Source: Microbacterium aerolatum | Lineage (GTDB): Bacteria > Actinomycetota > Actinomycetes > Actinomycetales > Microbacteriaceae | Length of the DNA: 64,000 bases | Reading direction: 5' to 3' | Assembly: GCF_007988825.1 (NCBI RefSeq) | Contig: NZ_BJUW01000006.1 | Location: 123,302-187,301, forward strand | Shown here: in pieces, positions 37,177 through 45,590 of the stretch | Layout: the number at the start of each line of letters is the position of its first letter | Position numbering within the stretch: the first letter of the stretch is position 1 | The notes under the pieces: model-generated | Told to the model about the DNA's origin: nothing | What the model saw: only the letters and a program-made list of their open reading frames with translations | Database searches by the model: none | Made by a program: the position numbers and the translations under genes

Positions 37177-37980
37177 TCAGGCGCGCGCGACCGGCTGCTG
37201 CAGTTCGGTGACCCAGTCGGACTGATCATCGGACACGGCTCGCACGTACAGCTCACGACACGGTCCCGCAGGGACGAGTCCGCGCGCGACGATCTCCGTG
37301 TGGATCGCGTGCCAGCTTTCGGCGATTCCGTCCATCGAACCCAGATGGATGCCGCACACGGCGGCATCCACAGCCGGGAGCCCGACGATCTCGACTCCGT
37401 CGCGCTCAGGTCCCGTGTACGTGTACCCGACGACCAAAGAGATGCCGTCCTCGACGTTCTCGTACTGCGCGATCGGTGTCTCAAGAGTGCCTGGGTCGCC
37501 GCCGATGATTCCGGCGACGGCGTCGAACGCGGGGCCGACGACGCCTGCGACCTCGGGTTGTGATGTCACGACGGCCCGCCGGGCGGCCAGGCGGACGGCG
37601 GGCAGGGGCTTTTCGATGATCTCGATCTGGGACATCTGGTTCTCCTTCTCAATGAGGTGGAGCCTCCGCTCGACGTCGACGAGTCGTTCGGCCGCGATCC
37701 GGTGCTCTTCCTCGACCTCTGCGCGGCGGACGCGCAGCAGGCCGCCGATGCGCTCGGCATCGACGCCCTGGTCGAGGATCATGGAGATGTCATCAAGGCC
37801 GAAGCCGAGCTGACGCAGGGCCACGATCCGGTGCAGCCTCTCGAGCTGTGACGGATCGTAGGAGCGGTAGCCGCTGAACTCGTCCACGTGGGCGGGCTCG
37901 AGCAGCCCGGCGGTGTCCCAGTGCCGCAGCATCCGGTGGGTCACCTGGCCGATCTGCGCGAACGCTCCGATGGACAGCAT
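37177..37980 (-). CDS. MerR-family regulator with GyrI-like ligand-binding domain
   Basis: 267 residues. The N-terminal MerR domain reads LSIGAFAQIGQVTHRMLRHW followed by the wing and LHRIVALRQLGFGLDDISMI; a coiled-coil helix of about 40 residues (80-115) leads to a GyrI-like (BmrR-type) domain from about 118 to 260 that would bind a drug or metabolite. It is probably an activator of its own or a nearby gene; its operator may be the palindrome at 37996-38012. GGAGAACGG lies 5-6 nt before the ATG. The neighbouring MFS gene on the same strand ends 57 bp upstream, so it is not clearly its target. Confidence 0.87.
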   Translation of the reverse strand: MLSIGAFAQIGQVTHRMLRHWDTAGLLEPAHVDEFSGYRSYDPSQLERLHRIVALRQLGFGLDDISMILDQGVDAERIGGLLRVRRAEVEEEHRIAAERLVDVERRLHLIEKENQMSQIEIIEKPLPAVRLAARRAVVTSQPEVAGVVGPAFDAVAGIIGGDPGTLETPIAQYENVEDGISLVVGYTYTGPERDGVEIVGLPAVDAAVCGIHLGSMDGIAESWHAIHTEIVARGLVPAGPCRELYVRAVSDDQSDWVTELQQPVARA

Positions 37981-37995
37981 GCTTCCGTTCTCCTG

Positions 37996-38012
37996 CCTGC
38001 CACAGTGTCAGG
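37996..38012 (-). promoter_or_regulatory. MerR-type promoter and palindrome
   Basis: On the minus strand TTGACC (38017-38012) is followed by CCTGACAC-T-GTGGCAGG, an imperfect inverted repeat in the -35/-10 spacer, as in other MerR-family promoters. Confidence 0.5.
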
Positions 38013-38037
38013 GTCAAGTATCGCGTGCGGCATCGGG

Positions 38038-39462
38038 CTACCGGATCGCGAACTGCCCGGCGTGCGCGGCCCAGCCGGACTCGGCGGGGAGCGCCCGCAG
38101 AGCGGCGTTCGAGACCGCCAGCAGCACGGCGATCGCGCAGATCACGGCGCCGACGACGAGGGTCGCCTCGCGGCCGATCAGCGACAGGCCGATGCCGGCG
38201 ACCAGCGGCGCGAGCGGCATCGCGCCCATGCCGAGCACAGCCGAGGCGCTGTTGGCGCGGCCGAGCATCTCGGTGGGCGTGGCGACCATGAAGTAGCCCA
38301 TCAGGGCGGCGTTGACCGCGGGGATGAAGAGGACGATCCCGGCGAGCACGAGCGTGAGCAGCAGCGGCGAGTGGAACGGGATCAGCGCGAACACCCCGAT
38401 CGCAGACACGGCCAGACCGCCGATGATGACCGTTCCGGCGCGGACGCGCGAGACCAGCAGCGGCGCGAACAGGGCGCCGACGAGCATCGCCACCCCGGCG
38501 CCGGTCGCGAGCAGTCCGATCGTCAGCGGCGTGTGGCCCTGCTGCTGCAGCGCGTAAATGACGGTGGTCAGGGCGCTGCTGAAGCCGAGGTTGACGATCG
38601 TCGCCACGAACAGCACGCCGCGAAGGTCGACGCGGGAGAACAGCCACCCGAACCCCTCGCGCACCTCGCGCAGGGCGTTGGGTTTGCCGACCGCGATGGC
38701 GGCGGCGACGAGACCGGTGTCGGATGCCGCGGCATCCGCCCCTTGCCCGTTGTCCGCGGCCTCATCCGGAAAACCGGGATCATCTGGCGTGTCGTCGGCG
38801 CGTCGCGCATTGACACTCCGGCGACGCGCCGACTCGTCCCCGTTTTCCGAGCGGGCGGGGGCTGTGGATGCCACGGCCGAGCTCTGCAACAACCACGCGG
38901 TCACGGCGGCGATCAGATGGCACACGGCCATCGCGGCGCCGATCAACCATGCTCCGGCGGCCAGAAGCACGCCGCCGAGCGGCCCACCGGCCAGCTGCAG
39001 CACGGCATCCCTGCCCTGGTTCGCGGCCTGCGCCCTGCCCATCGCGTCGTCGGGCACGATCTCCTTCAGCGCGCTCTCGCCGGCGATGTCGAACAGTCCG
39101 GTGCGGGCGGCCAGCAGGATCTCCATGATCAGCAGCGTCACAAACGTGAGCGCATCGGTCAGCGCGAGCACCGTGAACGCGACCGAGAGGACGACGCCGA
39201 CGAGCGAGCCCATCACCATCATCACGATGCGGCGGTGGCGGTCGGCGAGCACGCCGCCGAACACGGTCGTGACCGTACGGATCGTCATCCCGACCGCGCT
39301 GATCGCCCCGGCCTGGGCGGGTTCGTTCGTTACGAACAGGGCGATCAGCGGGATCGCGAAGCCGAACAGTGCGCTCGCCAGGCCCTTGGCCGTGTCGCTG
39401 ACCAGCCAGGCGGCGTAGCGCCCGTTGCGGGTCAGGCTGTGGGGAGCGGTGGCGGTGGTCAT
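38038..39462 (-). CDS. MFS transporter with a repeat inserted in frame
   Basis: 474 residues with 12 helices; the motif between helices 2 and 3 is GGVLADRHRRIV. It resembles drug-exporting MFS proteins of the enterobactin-exporter type. In the central cytoplasmic loop (about residues 205-232) an 81-bp palindromic repeat is inserted in frame and reads Arg/Asp-rich (DESARRRSVNARRADDTPDD). The reading frame is intact and the loop is tolerant, so the protein may still work. ATG 39462 is chosen because TACCAT ends 7 nt before it and TTGCGC lies 17 bp further, an apparently leaderless promoter. It is divergent from an ArsR regulator that probably controls it. Confidence 0.85.
   Translation of the reverse strand: MTTATAPHSLTRNGRYAAWLVSDTAKGLASALFGFAIPLIALFVTNEPAQAGAISAVGMTIRTVTTVFGGVLADRHRRIVMMVMGSLVGVVLSVAFTVLALTDALTFVTLLIMEILLAARTGLFDIAGESALKEIVPDDAMGRAQAANQGRDAVLQLAGGPLGGVLLAAGAWLIGAAMAVCHLIAAVTAWLLQSSAVASTAPARSENGDESARRRSVNARRADDTPDDPGFPDEAADNGQGADAAASDTGLVAAAIAVGKPNALREVREGFGWLFSRVDLRGVLFVATIVNLGFSSALTTVIYALQQQGHTPLTIGLLATGAGVAMLVGALFAPLLVSRVRAGTVIIGGLAVSAIGVFALIPFHSPLLLTLVLAGIVLFIPAVNAALMGYFMVATPTEMLGRANSASAVLGMGAMPLAPLVAGIGLSLIGREATLVVGAVICAIAVLLAVSNAALRALPAESGWAAHAGQFAIR
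38768..38848. repeat. 81-bp palindrome, copy 3, inside MFS gene
   Basis: Begins GGAAAACCGGGATCATCTGG and ends GACTCGTCCCCGTTTTCC. The length equals that of copies 1 and 2, and it keeps the reading frame (27 codons). Confidence 0.9.
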
Positions 39463-39537
39463 GCGATCGATGGTAGATCCGCAATGATCATTGCGCAATA
39501 GTAATTGCGCAACTTTTGTTGTGAGTAGACTCGGGCC
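39463..39537. promoter_or_regulatory. divergent ArsR/MFS promoters with paired TTGCGCAA palindromes
   Basis: TTGCGCAA occurs at 39491-39498 and 39505-39512, 14 bp apart, next to the palindrome GCAATGATCATTGC. On the minus strand TTGCGC-17 bp-TACCAT serves the MFS gene; on the plus strand TAGACT (39526-39531), 6 nt before the ArsR ATG, serves the regulator. ArsR bound here would block both. Confidence 0.7.
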
Positions 39538-40128
39538 ATGAGCGACGAGCGGCCGAAGCCGGTGCATCCCGACGCCAAGCAGGCGACGACCGAGATGCTC
39601 AAGGCCTACGCGCACCCGCTCCGGCGGCGCATCGCCAAGGTGATCGCGGGGCGCGGGCACGCCAGGGCGGCCGATGTCGCGGCGGACCTCGACGTTCCGG
39701 CGAACAGCGTGAGCTTCCACCTGCGGGTGCTCGCCGAGGCCGGACTCATCGAAGAGGCTCCCGAACTCGCCCGCGACCGACGCGATCGCGTCTGGAAGTC
39801 GGTCGAGGGGGCGTGGAACATCGGTTCTCCGGAGCATCCGGTCGCAGATGAGGTGCTCGGCGGGGTGCTCATGTCCGCGCTCGCCGACGACCACATCGAT
39901 CTCGTCCGGCGCGTCATGGCCTGGGTGCCCGAGTACGTGTCGGGACGGACGGCCGAGATCCACGGCACGTTCGCGCAGAGCAACCTGCGTCTGACCGAGG
40001 TGGAGTTCCGGGAGCTCGAACGTCGGATTCAGGAGGTCATGAAGGAAGTGCAGGATGCGCACGACCCCGACGATCCGGAGAACCGCCTCTGGGCCCTCGA
40101 CATCATCGCGGCCGACGACACGATTTGA
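39538..40128 (+). CDS. ArsR-family regulator
   Basis: 196 residues. A winged helix-turn-helix with AYAHPLRRRIAKVIAGRGHA and the recognition helix in VPANSVSFHLRVLAEAGLIE, then a long C-terminal helical region (about 100 residues) ending in an acidic tail. There is no obvious metal-binding cysteine, so it may sense a non-metal ligand. The start has no Shine-Dalgarno sequence and TAGACT ends 6 nt before it, so the mRNA should be leaderless. It is divergent from an MFS exporter that it probably represses. Confidence 0.88.
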   Translation: MSDERPKPVHPDAKQATTEMLKAYAHPLRRRIAKVIAGRGHARAADVAADLDVPANSVSFHLRVLAEAGLIEEAPELARDRRDRVWKSVEGAWNIGSPEHPVADEVLGGVLMSALADDHIDLVRRVMAWVPEYVSGRTAEIHGTFAQSNLRLTEVEFRELERRIQEVMKEVQDAHDPDDPENRLWALDIIAADDTI

Positions 40129-40170
40129 GGGGCGGATGCCGCAGCATCCACCCCTCAGATCACAGCAGGA

Positions 40171-40857
40171 CTACGGCTTCGCGCGCCGGATCACGAAGAA
40201 CGAGATCACGATCATCACGACTGTCGCGACCAGCATCCAGCCCGCGAGGCCGACGGCGCCGAGCTCGACGACGCCCGCCCACACCCGCGCCCACAGCTCA
40301 AGCCGGGTGATGAGGAAGGCGACGCCGACCATCAGCACGGCGAGGGACACCCAGACGATCGTGAGGACGGTCATTCCCCAGGTCTTGAACACCGTGGTTG
40401 CGGTGAACCCGATCACGAAGAACAGCAGGGCGACGACGAAGTAGGTGAATCCGGCGCCGAGCGGACCGGCTTCCCACACCCACGGCAGGTGGAAGAAGTA
40501 GCCGTTGATCCCCCACCCGTTCGTGGCGAGCTCGATGGCGCCCCCGACGATGAAGATGACCGCGAGCAGCGCCGACGCCGCGGCCGCCGTGAGCATCGTG
40601 CCGAGGAAGAAGTCACGCCGCGTGATGCTGAGCGCCTGCGAGAACGGGAAGGTGTAGGACAGGGCGCCGATACCGATGCCGAAGAAGTACCAGAGCGGAG
40701 CCTGGCTGCCGCCACCGTACTTGGGCTCGTCGACCGGGATCATCGCGTAGATGGCGATCGAGACCAGCAGCGCGCCGCCGAGGATGATAAGCGGCACCCA
40801 GATGAATGTCTGCCTGTTGATCAGCTGCAGTCGGACGACGTTCAGGATGCGGGACAT
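40171..40857 (-). CDS. ABC transporter permease of GntR-linked exporter
   Basis: 228 residues with six helices at about 20-40, 60-80, 95-115, 135-155, 165-185 and 195-222. It has no cytosolic domain. It is the last gene of a three-gene unit (GntR regulator, ATPase, permease); the ATG at 40857 overlaps the ATPase stop as TGATG. Such YtrA-type units often respond to cell-wall or membrane stress; the substrate is unknown. Confidence 0.82.
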   Translation of the reverse strand: MSRILNVVRLQLINRQTFIWVPLIILGGALLVSIAIYAMIPVDEPKYGGGSQAPLWYFFGIGIGALSYTFPFSQALSITRRDFFLGTMLTAAAASALLAVIFIVGGAIELATNGWGINGYFFHLPWVWEAGPLGAGFTYFVVALLFFVIGFTATTVFKTWGMTVLTIVWVSLAVLMVGVAFLITRLELWARVWAGVVELGAVGLAGWMLVATVVMIVISFFVIRRAKP

Positions 40858-41756
40858 CAGGCGACCTCCTCGGTCTCTGTGCTGGCTTGGGCCTTCTGCG
40901 TGAGGCGGACGATGAGTTGCTGGAGGGAGACCGGCGCGAGGTCCAGGCCGGATGCCACGACCTCCGCCCGCTCGTCCGCGCCGAGCGTGCCGAGCACGGT
41001 CACGGATGCCACGCGTCCCAGCGCCTCGCGGTGCAGGACCTCGCGGCCGGCGGCCCAGGTGTCGACCTTGGCAGCGTCTCCGATGACGGTCACGGCGCGG
41101 TCGCGTACGGCATCCGTCTCCTCGTTCAGCAGGATCCTCCCGTTGTCGATCACGATCACGCGCTCGATGAGGTTGGCGACTTCGTCGATCAGGTGCGACG
41201 AGAGGATGATCGTGCGCGGGTGCTCCGCGTAGTCCTCGATCAGCCGGTCGTAGAAGATCTGCCTGGCGACCGCGTCGAGCCCGAGGTAGGGCTCGTCGAA
41301 GAACGTCAGCTCAGCGCGCGAGGCGAGCCCGATGATGACGCCGACGGCAGAGAGCTGGCCCCGCGAGAGCTTCTTGATGGTCTGCTTCGTCGGCAGCTGG
41401 AACTCCTTGATGAGCTCGTCGGCGAAGGCCTGGTCCCAGTTCTCGAAGAACAGGCTGGCCGCCTTGAACGCGTGCCGCGGTGTCGCGTCATCCGGGTACT
41501 TCTGGCTCTCGCGGACGAAGCACATCCGGCTGAGCACCCGCGTGTTCTCGTACGGGTGCTCGCCGAACACGCGCACCTCGCCGGAGGAGGCGAAGTTCTG
41601 CGCGGTGAGGATCGACATCAGCGTGGTCTTGCCCGCGCCGTTGCGGCCGAGCAGTCCGTAGATCGCGCCGCCGTCGATGTCGAGCGACACGTTGTCGAGC
41701 GCGTTCTTGTCCTTGTAGTGCTTGGTGAGGTTGTGCACCTCGATGACGGCGGTCAT
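40857..41756 (-). CDS. ABC transporter ATP-binding protein
   Basis: 299 residues. Walker A LLGRNGAGKTTLMSI, Q-loop CFVRESQKY, signature LSRGQLSAVGVIIGL, Walker B AELTFFDEPYLGLD and switch His in LSSHLIDEVANL. The signature is LSRGQ rather than LSGGQ, as in YtrB-like proteins. The C-terminal 80 residues are a small regulatory tail. It overlaps the GntR gene by 4 bp and the permease by 1 bp. Confidence 0.88.
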   Translation of the reverse strand: MTAVIEVHNLTKHYKDKNALDNVSLDIDGGAIYGLLGRNGAGKTTLMSILTAQNFASSGEVRVFGEHPYENTRVLSRMCFVRESQKYPDDATPRHAFKAASLFFENWDQAFADELIKEFQLPTKQTIKKLSRGQLSAVGVIIGLASRAELTFFDEPYLGLDAVARQIFYDRLIEDYAEHPRTIILSSHLIDEVANLIERVIVIDNGRILLNEETDAVRDRAVTVIGDAAKVDTWAAGREVLHREALGRVASVTVLGTLGADERAEVVASGLDLAPVSLQQLIVRLTQKAQASTETEEVA

Positions 41757-42157
41757 GCGGGGTTCCCTTCAGGTTTCGCGGAGGACGCGGTGGTGGATGC
41801 CGCGGCGGCGCGTTCGCGCAGGAGGGCGGCCAGGTCTTCGGCGCCGAGCCCGAGCGTGCGGGCCTCGGCGAGGAGCGGATCGATGTAGCGGTCGGCGAAC
41901 GCGGAGCGCCGCTCGGTGAGCAGCGTCGCGCGGGCGCCGGTGGCGACGAACATGCCGATTCCGCGCTGCTTGTACAGCACGCCCTTCTCAGTGAGCATGG
42001 CGACTCCCTTCGCGGCGGTGGCGGGGTTGATGCGGTAGAAGGCGGCGAGCTCGTTGGTCGAGGGCGCCTTGGACTCCTCTTCCAGCGAGCCGTCGAGAAT
42101 CTGGTCCTCGATCTGCTCGGCGATCTGGATGAAGAGCGCCTTGCCTTCTTCGATCAC
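41753..42157 (-). CDS. GntR-family regulator (YtrA type)
   Basis: 134 residues: a GntR winged helix-turn-helix (LFIQIAEQIEDQILDGSLEE; STNELAAFYRINPATAAKGV) and a short C-terminal dimerisation helix without a ligand domain, as in YtrA. It probably represses its own operon by binding the inverted repeat at 42177-42202. The start is GTG 42157, with GGAGG 4 nt upstream. The first gene of the GntR-ATPase-permease unit. Confidence 0.9.
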   Translation of the reverse strand: MIEEGKALFIQIAEQIEDQILDGSLEEESKAPSTNELAAFYRINPATAAKGVAMLTEKGVLYKQRGIGMFVATGARATLLTERRSAFADRYIDPLLAEARTLGLGAEDLAALLRERAAAASTTASSAKPEGNPA

Positions 42158-42176
42158 GATGCCTCCGGTGGTCAGC

Positions 42177-42202
42177 TGGTTACTTACTCGACTAGGTAAC
42201 CA
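42177..42202. promoter_or_regulatory. GntR operator, TGGTTAC-N12-GTAACCA
   Basis: A perfect 7-bp inverted repeat with a 12-bp spacer lies 20 bp upstream of the GntR start. This is the usual position of a YtrA-type autoregulatory operator. Confidence 0.65.
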
Positions 42203-42346
42203 TCTAACCCTGTGTGTGTCAACACCCGTTTCGCCCTAGCCTCGTGCGCGGACGGTCGTCAAGACCCCTGCGCATCGTCGTGCCGGCGCGTAACGTCCCC
42301 GACGATGGCGCCGCCTGCGCGCCCACAGCAGAAGGAGCAGGAGACA

Positions 42347-43435
42347 GTGACGGACGTGATGCCCGCGACGGCGACCTCGGCATACGAACTGGGGGCCGTT
42401 TCAATCGAATCCCGAGGTGCGCTCAGCGATGCGATCCTCGGCATCCTGACCGGCGACGCGAATCGCGCCGACGACCTCGCCGCGCTCGCCGCGGCGGCCG
42501 AGGAAGTGGAGGATGCCGCACGCGACGACGACGTTCAGCTGTCGCTGTTCCTGCTGTACGCGCTCTGCTACGGCTCCCTCGCGCAGCACGGAGCCGACTG
42601 GGAATGGGACACGCGACTGATCGAGGCCCGCCTGATCCTCGAGCGTGCTTTCGAGGCGGCGGTTCGGCGGCAGGTCGGACCACTCGTGGAACCCGCGCCG
42701 CGCGCGGGCGAGGTTGCCGAGGCTCTGTTCGAGATGACCAAGCCGACCCCTGGTCCGAGCCTCTCGCGCTACATCGCGCGACATGCTGATGCCGCTCAGG
42801 CGCGCGAGTATCTGGCGCAGCACAGCATCTACACGCTGCGCGAGGCGGACGCGCACTCCTGGGCCATCCCGCGGCTGACTGGGCGGGCGAAGGCGGCGCT
42901 GCTCGAGATCCAGGCCGACGAGTACGGCGGCGGAAGCCACCAGCGGATGCATCAGGTGATGTACGCGAGCAGCCTCCGCGGTGCCGGACTCGACGACACC
43001 TACGGCCGCTACGTCGACGCGGTTCCCGCGGTCACGCTGGCGGCGTTCAACCTCATGACGATGTTCGGCATGAACCGGCGCCTTCGCGGTGCCGCCGTCG
43101 GTCATCTCGCCGCGTTCGAGATGACCTCGTCCATCCCGTGCCGCTTCGTCGCGGAGGGGCTCCGCCGCGTCGGCTTCGGCGACGACGTCGCCGCGTACTA
43201 CGACGAGCACGTCGAAGCCGATGCCGTGCACGAGCAGATCGCCGGACGCGATCTCGCCGGATCGCTGGCCGAGGATGAGCCGGAGCTCGTGGGCGACATC
43301 GTGTTCGGCGCCGCGGCCTGCCTCGCCGTGGAGGGGTGGGCCGGCGACCTCATCCTCGAGCGTTGGAACGCCGGTCAGTCGTCGCTGCGCGACTCCGAAG
43401 CGGCGCGCTCGATCGACCGAACGGTGGCAGCATGA
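42347..43435 (+). CDS. iron-containing redox enzyme (heme-oxygenase-like diiron fold)
   Basis: 362 residues, helical. The family signature EIQADEYGGGSHQRMHQVMY carries Glu, Asp and His ligands typical of heme-oxygenase-like diiron oxidases; an earlier HAQ-like helix (EAARARLILERAFEAAVRR-type) supplies others. Such enzymes oxidise small substrates, often in biosynthetic side paths; the substrate here is unknown. I chose GTG 42347 with GGAG at 9 nt; ATG 42305 is a possible leaderless start (TAACGT 8 nt upstream). Its stop overlaps the CDGSH gene as ATGA. Confidence 0.8.
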   Translation: MTDVMPATATSAYELGAVSIESRGALSDAILGILTGDANRADDLAALAAAAEEVEDAARDDDVQLSLFLLYALCYGSLAQHGADWEWDTRLIEARLILERAFEAAVRRQVGPLVEPAPRAGEVAEALFEMTKPTPGPSLSRYIARHADAAQAREYLAQHSIYTLREADAHSWAIPRLTGRAKAALLEIQADEYGGGSHQRMHQVMYASSLRGAGLDDTYGRYVDAVPAVTLAAFNLMTMFGMNRRLRGAAVGHLAAFEMTSSIPCRFVAEGLRRVGFGDDVAAYYDEHVEADAVHEQIAGRDLAGSLAEDEPELVGDIVFGAAACLAVEGWAGDLILERWNAGQSSLRDSEAARSIDRTVAA

Positions 43436-43629
43436 CGGACGCGCCGGTCAGCATCACCCCCTGCCCCAACGGTCCGCTCCTGGTTCGCGGCGACATCGAG
43501 ATCCTGGACGATGAGGGCAGGGCAGTCCCGCGCACGCGCCGTACCGTCGCCCTCTGCCGCTGCGGAGTCTCGACGATCAAGCCGTACTGCGACGGGACGC
43601 ACAAGTCGGTCGGCTTCCGCGCGGAGTGA
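43432..43629 (+). CDS. CDGSH iron-sulfur domain protein
   Basis: 65 residues. The [2Fe-2S] site is complete: Cys42, Cys44, Cys53 and His57 in CRCGVSTIKPYCDGTHK. The redox-active cluster can carry one electron or release iron-sulfur units. It is translated together with the diiron enzyme (ATGA overlap) and is probably its electron donor; that pairing is inference. Confidence 0.92.
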   Translation: MTDAPVSITPCPNGPLLVRGDIEILDDEGRAVPRTRRTVALCRCGVSTIKPYCDGTHKSVGFRAE

Positions 43630-43663
43630 GCGTCGCGGGTCGCGAGCCGCGCGCCGCCGGGCG

Positions 43664-44461
43664 TCAGCCGCGAAGGTCGCGGGCGCGCAGCGCCAGTGCG
43701 GATGCCGCGGCCAGCACCACCGCGACCGCCCAGGTGAGGGCGAGGCCCCCGAGGTCGACGCCCTCCGCCAACGGCGACTGCCGGTACACCCAGGCGTACG
43801 GCGACAGCGCGTTCAGCCACTCGAGGTCGCCGGACTGCTTGGCCAGCGCCTGCAGGATGTACCCGAGCACCGAGATGCCGGCACCGACGCCGGTGGCCCA
43901 GATGCGGCGGCCGGTCGCGGCACCCGCGAGCAGCGCAGCGCCCGCCGCGAGGAACGCCAGCCCGACGAGCGAGACGCTCGCGCCGACGATCCGCGCGGGC
44001 TCCAGCTCGAGCTCGGCCGGCCCGTTCATGGCCCACACCACCAGGCCCGCGAACACGCCGAGCCACAGCAGGCGCACGAGCACCGACAGTGCCGTCTCCA
44101 GGGCGTACTGGCTGCGACCGATGCCGTGGGCGAGATCGAGTTCGGCGCGCCCGCTCTCCTCGGCCGAGGCGAGCGACGAACCCCAGATCACGGCTGCGAT
44201 CGTCAGCAGCAGGAATCCGAGCAGGCCGTAGAACGTGGCCTCGGTGTAGCCGGCTCCGCTGGCGATCTGGTCGTACCCGAGGGTGTCGATGAGCTCCTGC
44301 GGCAGCGAATCGATCAGGCTCTGCAGTTCGGCACTCGCGCCGAGGCTCGGATACAGCGGCAGGTAGAGGAACAGGACGGCGGCGATGCCGAGTGTCCAGC
44401 CGAGAAGGCTGCGCCACGATTCGCGCATGCTGCGCCGGAACACCGGCAGGAGGCTACGCAC
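43664..44461 (-). CDS. ABC exporter permease
   Basis: 265 residues with about six helices (WTLGIAAVLFLYLPLYP; LLGFLLLTIAAVIWG; LLWLGVFAGLVVWAM; LVGLAFLAAGAALLAG; TWAVAVVLAAASALALR) in the layout of polyketide/drug exporter permeases. The start is GTG 44461, with GGAGG 6 nt upstream and an 8-bp overlap with the ATPase; the open frame to 44614 is the shadow of the ATPase tail. TetR, ATPase and permease form one operon. Confidence 0.85.
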   Translation of the reverse strand: MRSLLPVFRRSMRESWRSLLGWTLGIAAVLFLYLPLYPSLGASAELQSLIDSLPQELIDTLGYDQIASGAGYTEATFYGLLGFLLLTIAAVIWGSSLASAEESGRAELDLAHGIGRSQYALETALSVLVRLLWLGVFAGLVVWAMNGPAELELEPARIVGASVSLVGLAFLAAGAALLAGAATGRRIWATGVGAGISVLGYILQALAKQSGDLEWLNALSPYAWVYRQSPLAEGVDLGGLALTWAVAVVLAAASALALRARDLRG

Positions 44462-45590
44462 GATCGCCCTCCCGTCCGTGGCTCCGCGAGCGGCGCGACC
44501 GCGGTGCGTCCTCATCGACGCCCCCGTCTGCCGCCGAAGCCTCCACCTGGCGACGTCGTTTACTGGGGGCGTCGGCGGCAGGAGGGGGCGCCGACGTATC
44601 GGCTCCGGTGGCATCGCCGTACAGCCGCAGCACCGACTCCTCGAGGTCGGGTTCTTCGACCGTCAGGTCCAGCACCTCGTACTGTGCGAGCGCCTTCACG
44701 AACGGATCGACCGCGCCCTCGATCGTCGCGGAGAGGTGGACGCTCGCACCGGTCGCCGAGGCGGTGGTCGAAGCACCCGTCGCGGGGTCGCCGCTCACCG
44801 CAGGGGCAGCGGTCGCGGCGACATCCAGACCTTCGACCCCCGCGATCTTTTCGAACGCGGTACGCGCGACCGCGGCATCCGCCCCGCGGATGCGCACGCG
44901 CACGCGGCGCACGGATCCGAGTCGCAGTGACGCGACGTCGCCCTCGGCGACGATGCGCCCGCTCGCGAGCACCGCGACCTCATCGGCGGTCTGCTGGATC
45001 TCGCTGAGCACGTGCGAGCTCAGCAGCACGGTCTGGCCGGCATCCCTCGCCTCGCGGACCAGCTGCAGGAACTCGCGCTGCATGAGCGGGTCGAGTCCGC
45101 TGGTCGGCTCGTCGAGGATGAGCAGCTCCGGGTGGTGCATGAACGCCTGGATCAGTCCGAGCTTCTGCTTGTTGCCCTTGGACAGCGTGCGTACCGGCCG
45201 GTCGAGGTCGACGCCGAGGCGGTCGGCCAGGTCGTGCGCGGTGCGCAGGACCGATGCCGCCTCGCCGGCGCGCCCGGAAACCTCGGCGTAGAACGCGAGC
45301 AGGCGGTGGCCGCTCGATCGGCCCTCGAGGTGCAGCTCGCCCGGGACGTAGCCGATCCGCCGGCGCAGAGCCGCCCCGCCGTGGCGCGGCTCTTCGCCGA
45401 GGACGCGCACGGTTCCGGACGACGGGCGGATGATGTCCACCAGCGTGCGCAGCGTCGTGGTCTTGCCCGCACCGTTCGGCCCGATCAGGCCGAAGATCGT
45501 CCCGGGCCGCACGTAGAGGTCGAGCTCGTGCAGTGCGACATTGCGGCCGTACCGCTTGTGCAACGCGCGGACTTCGATCGTGTCGGTCAT
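44454..45590 (-). CDS. ABC exporter ATP-binding protein with long C-terminal tail
   Basis: 378 residues, longer than the usual 300. Walker A GPNGAGKTTTLRTL, signature LSKGNKQKLGLIQAF, Walker B ELLILDEPTSGLDP and the switch His in LLSSHVLSE fit a CcmA/DrrA-like drug exporter. Residues about 255-320 are an Ala/Thr/Gly-rich insertion, and the final 50 are Arg/Asp/Ser-rich and disordered. Start overlaps the TetR stop by 4 bp. Confidence 0.88.
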   Translation of the reverse strand: MTDTIEVRALHKRYGRNVALHELDLYVRPGTIFGLIGPNGAGKTTTLRTLVDIIRPSSGTVRVLGEEPRHGGAALRRRIGYVPGELHLEGRSSGHRLLAFYAEVSGRAGEAASVLRTAHDLADRLGVDLDRPVRTLSKGNKQKLGLIQAFMHHPELLILDEPTSGLDPLMQREFLQLVREARDAGQTVLLSSHVLSEIQQTADEVAVLASGRIVAEGDVASLRLGSVRRVRVRIRGADAAVARTAFEKIAGVEGLDVAATAAPAVSGDPATGASTTASATGASVHLSATIEGAVDPFVKALAQYEVLDLTVEEPDLEESVLRLYGDATGADTSAPPPAADAPSKRRRQVEASAADGGVDEDAPRSRRSRSHGREGDRA

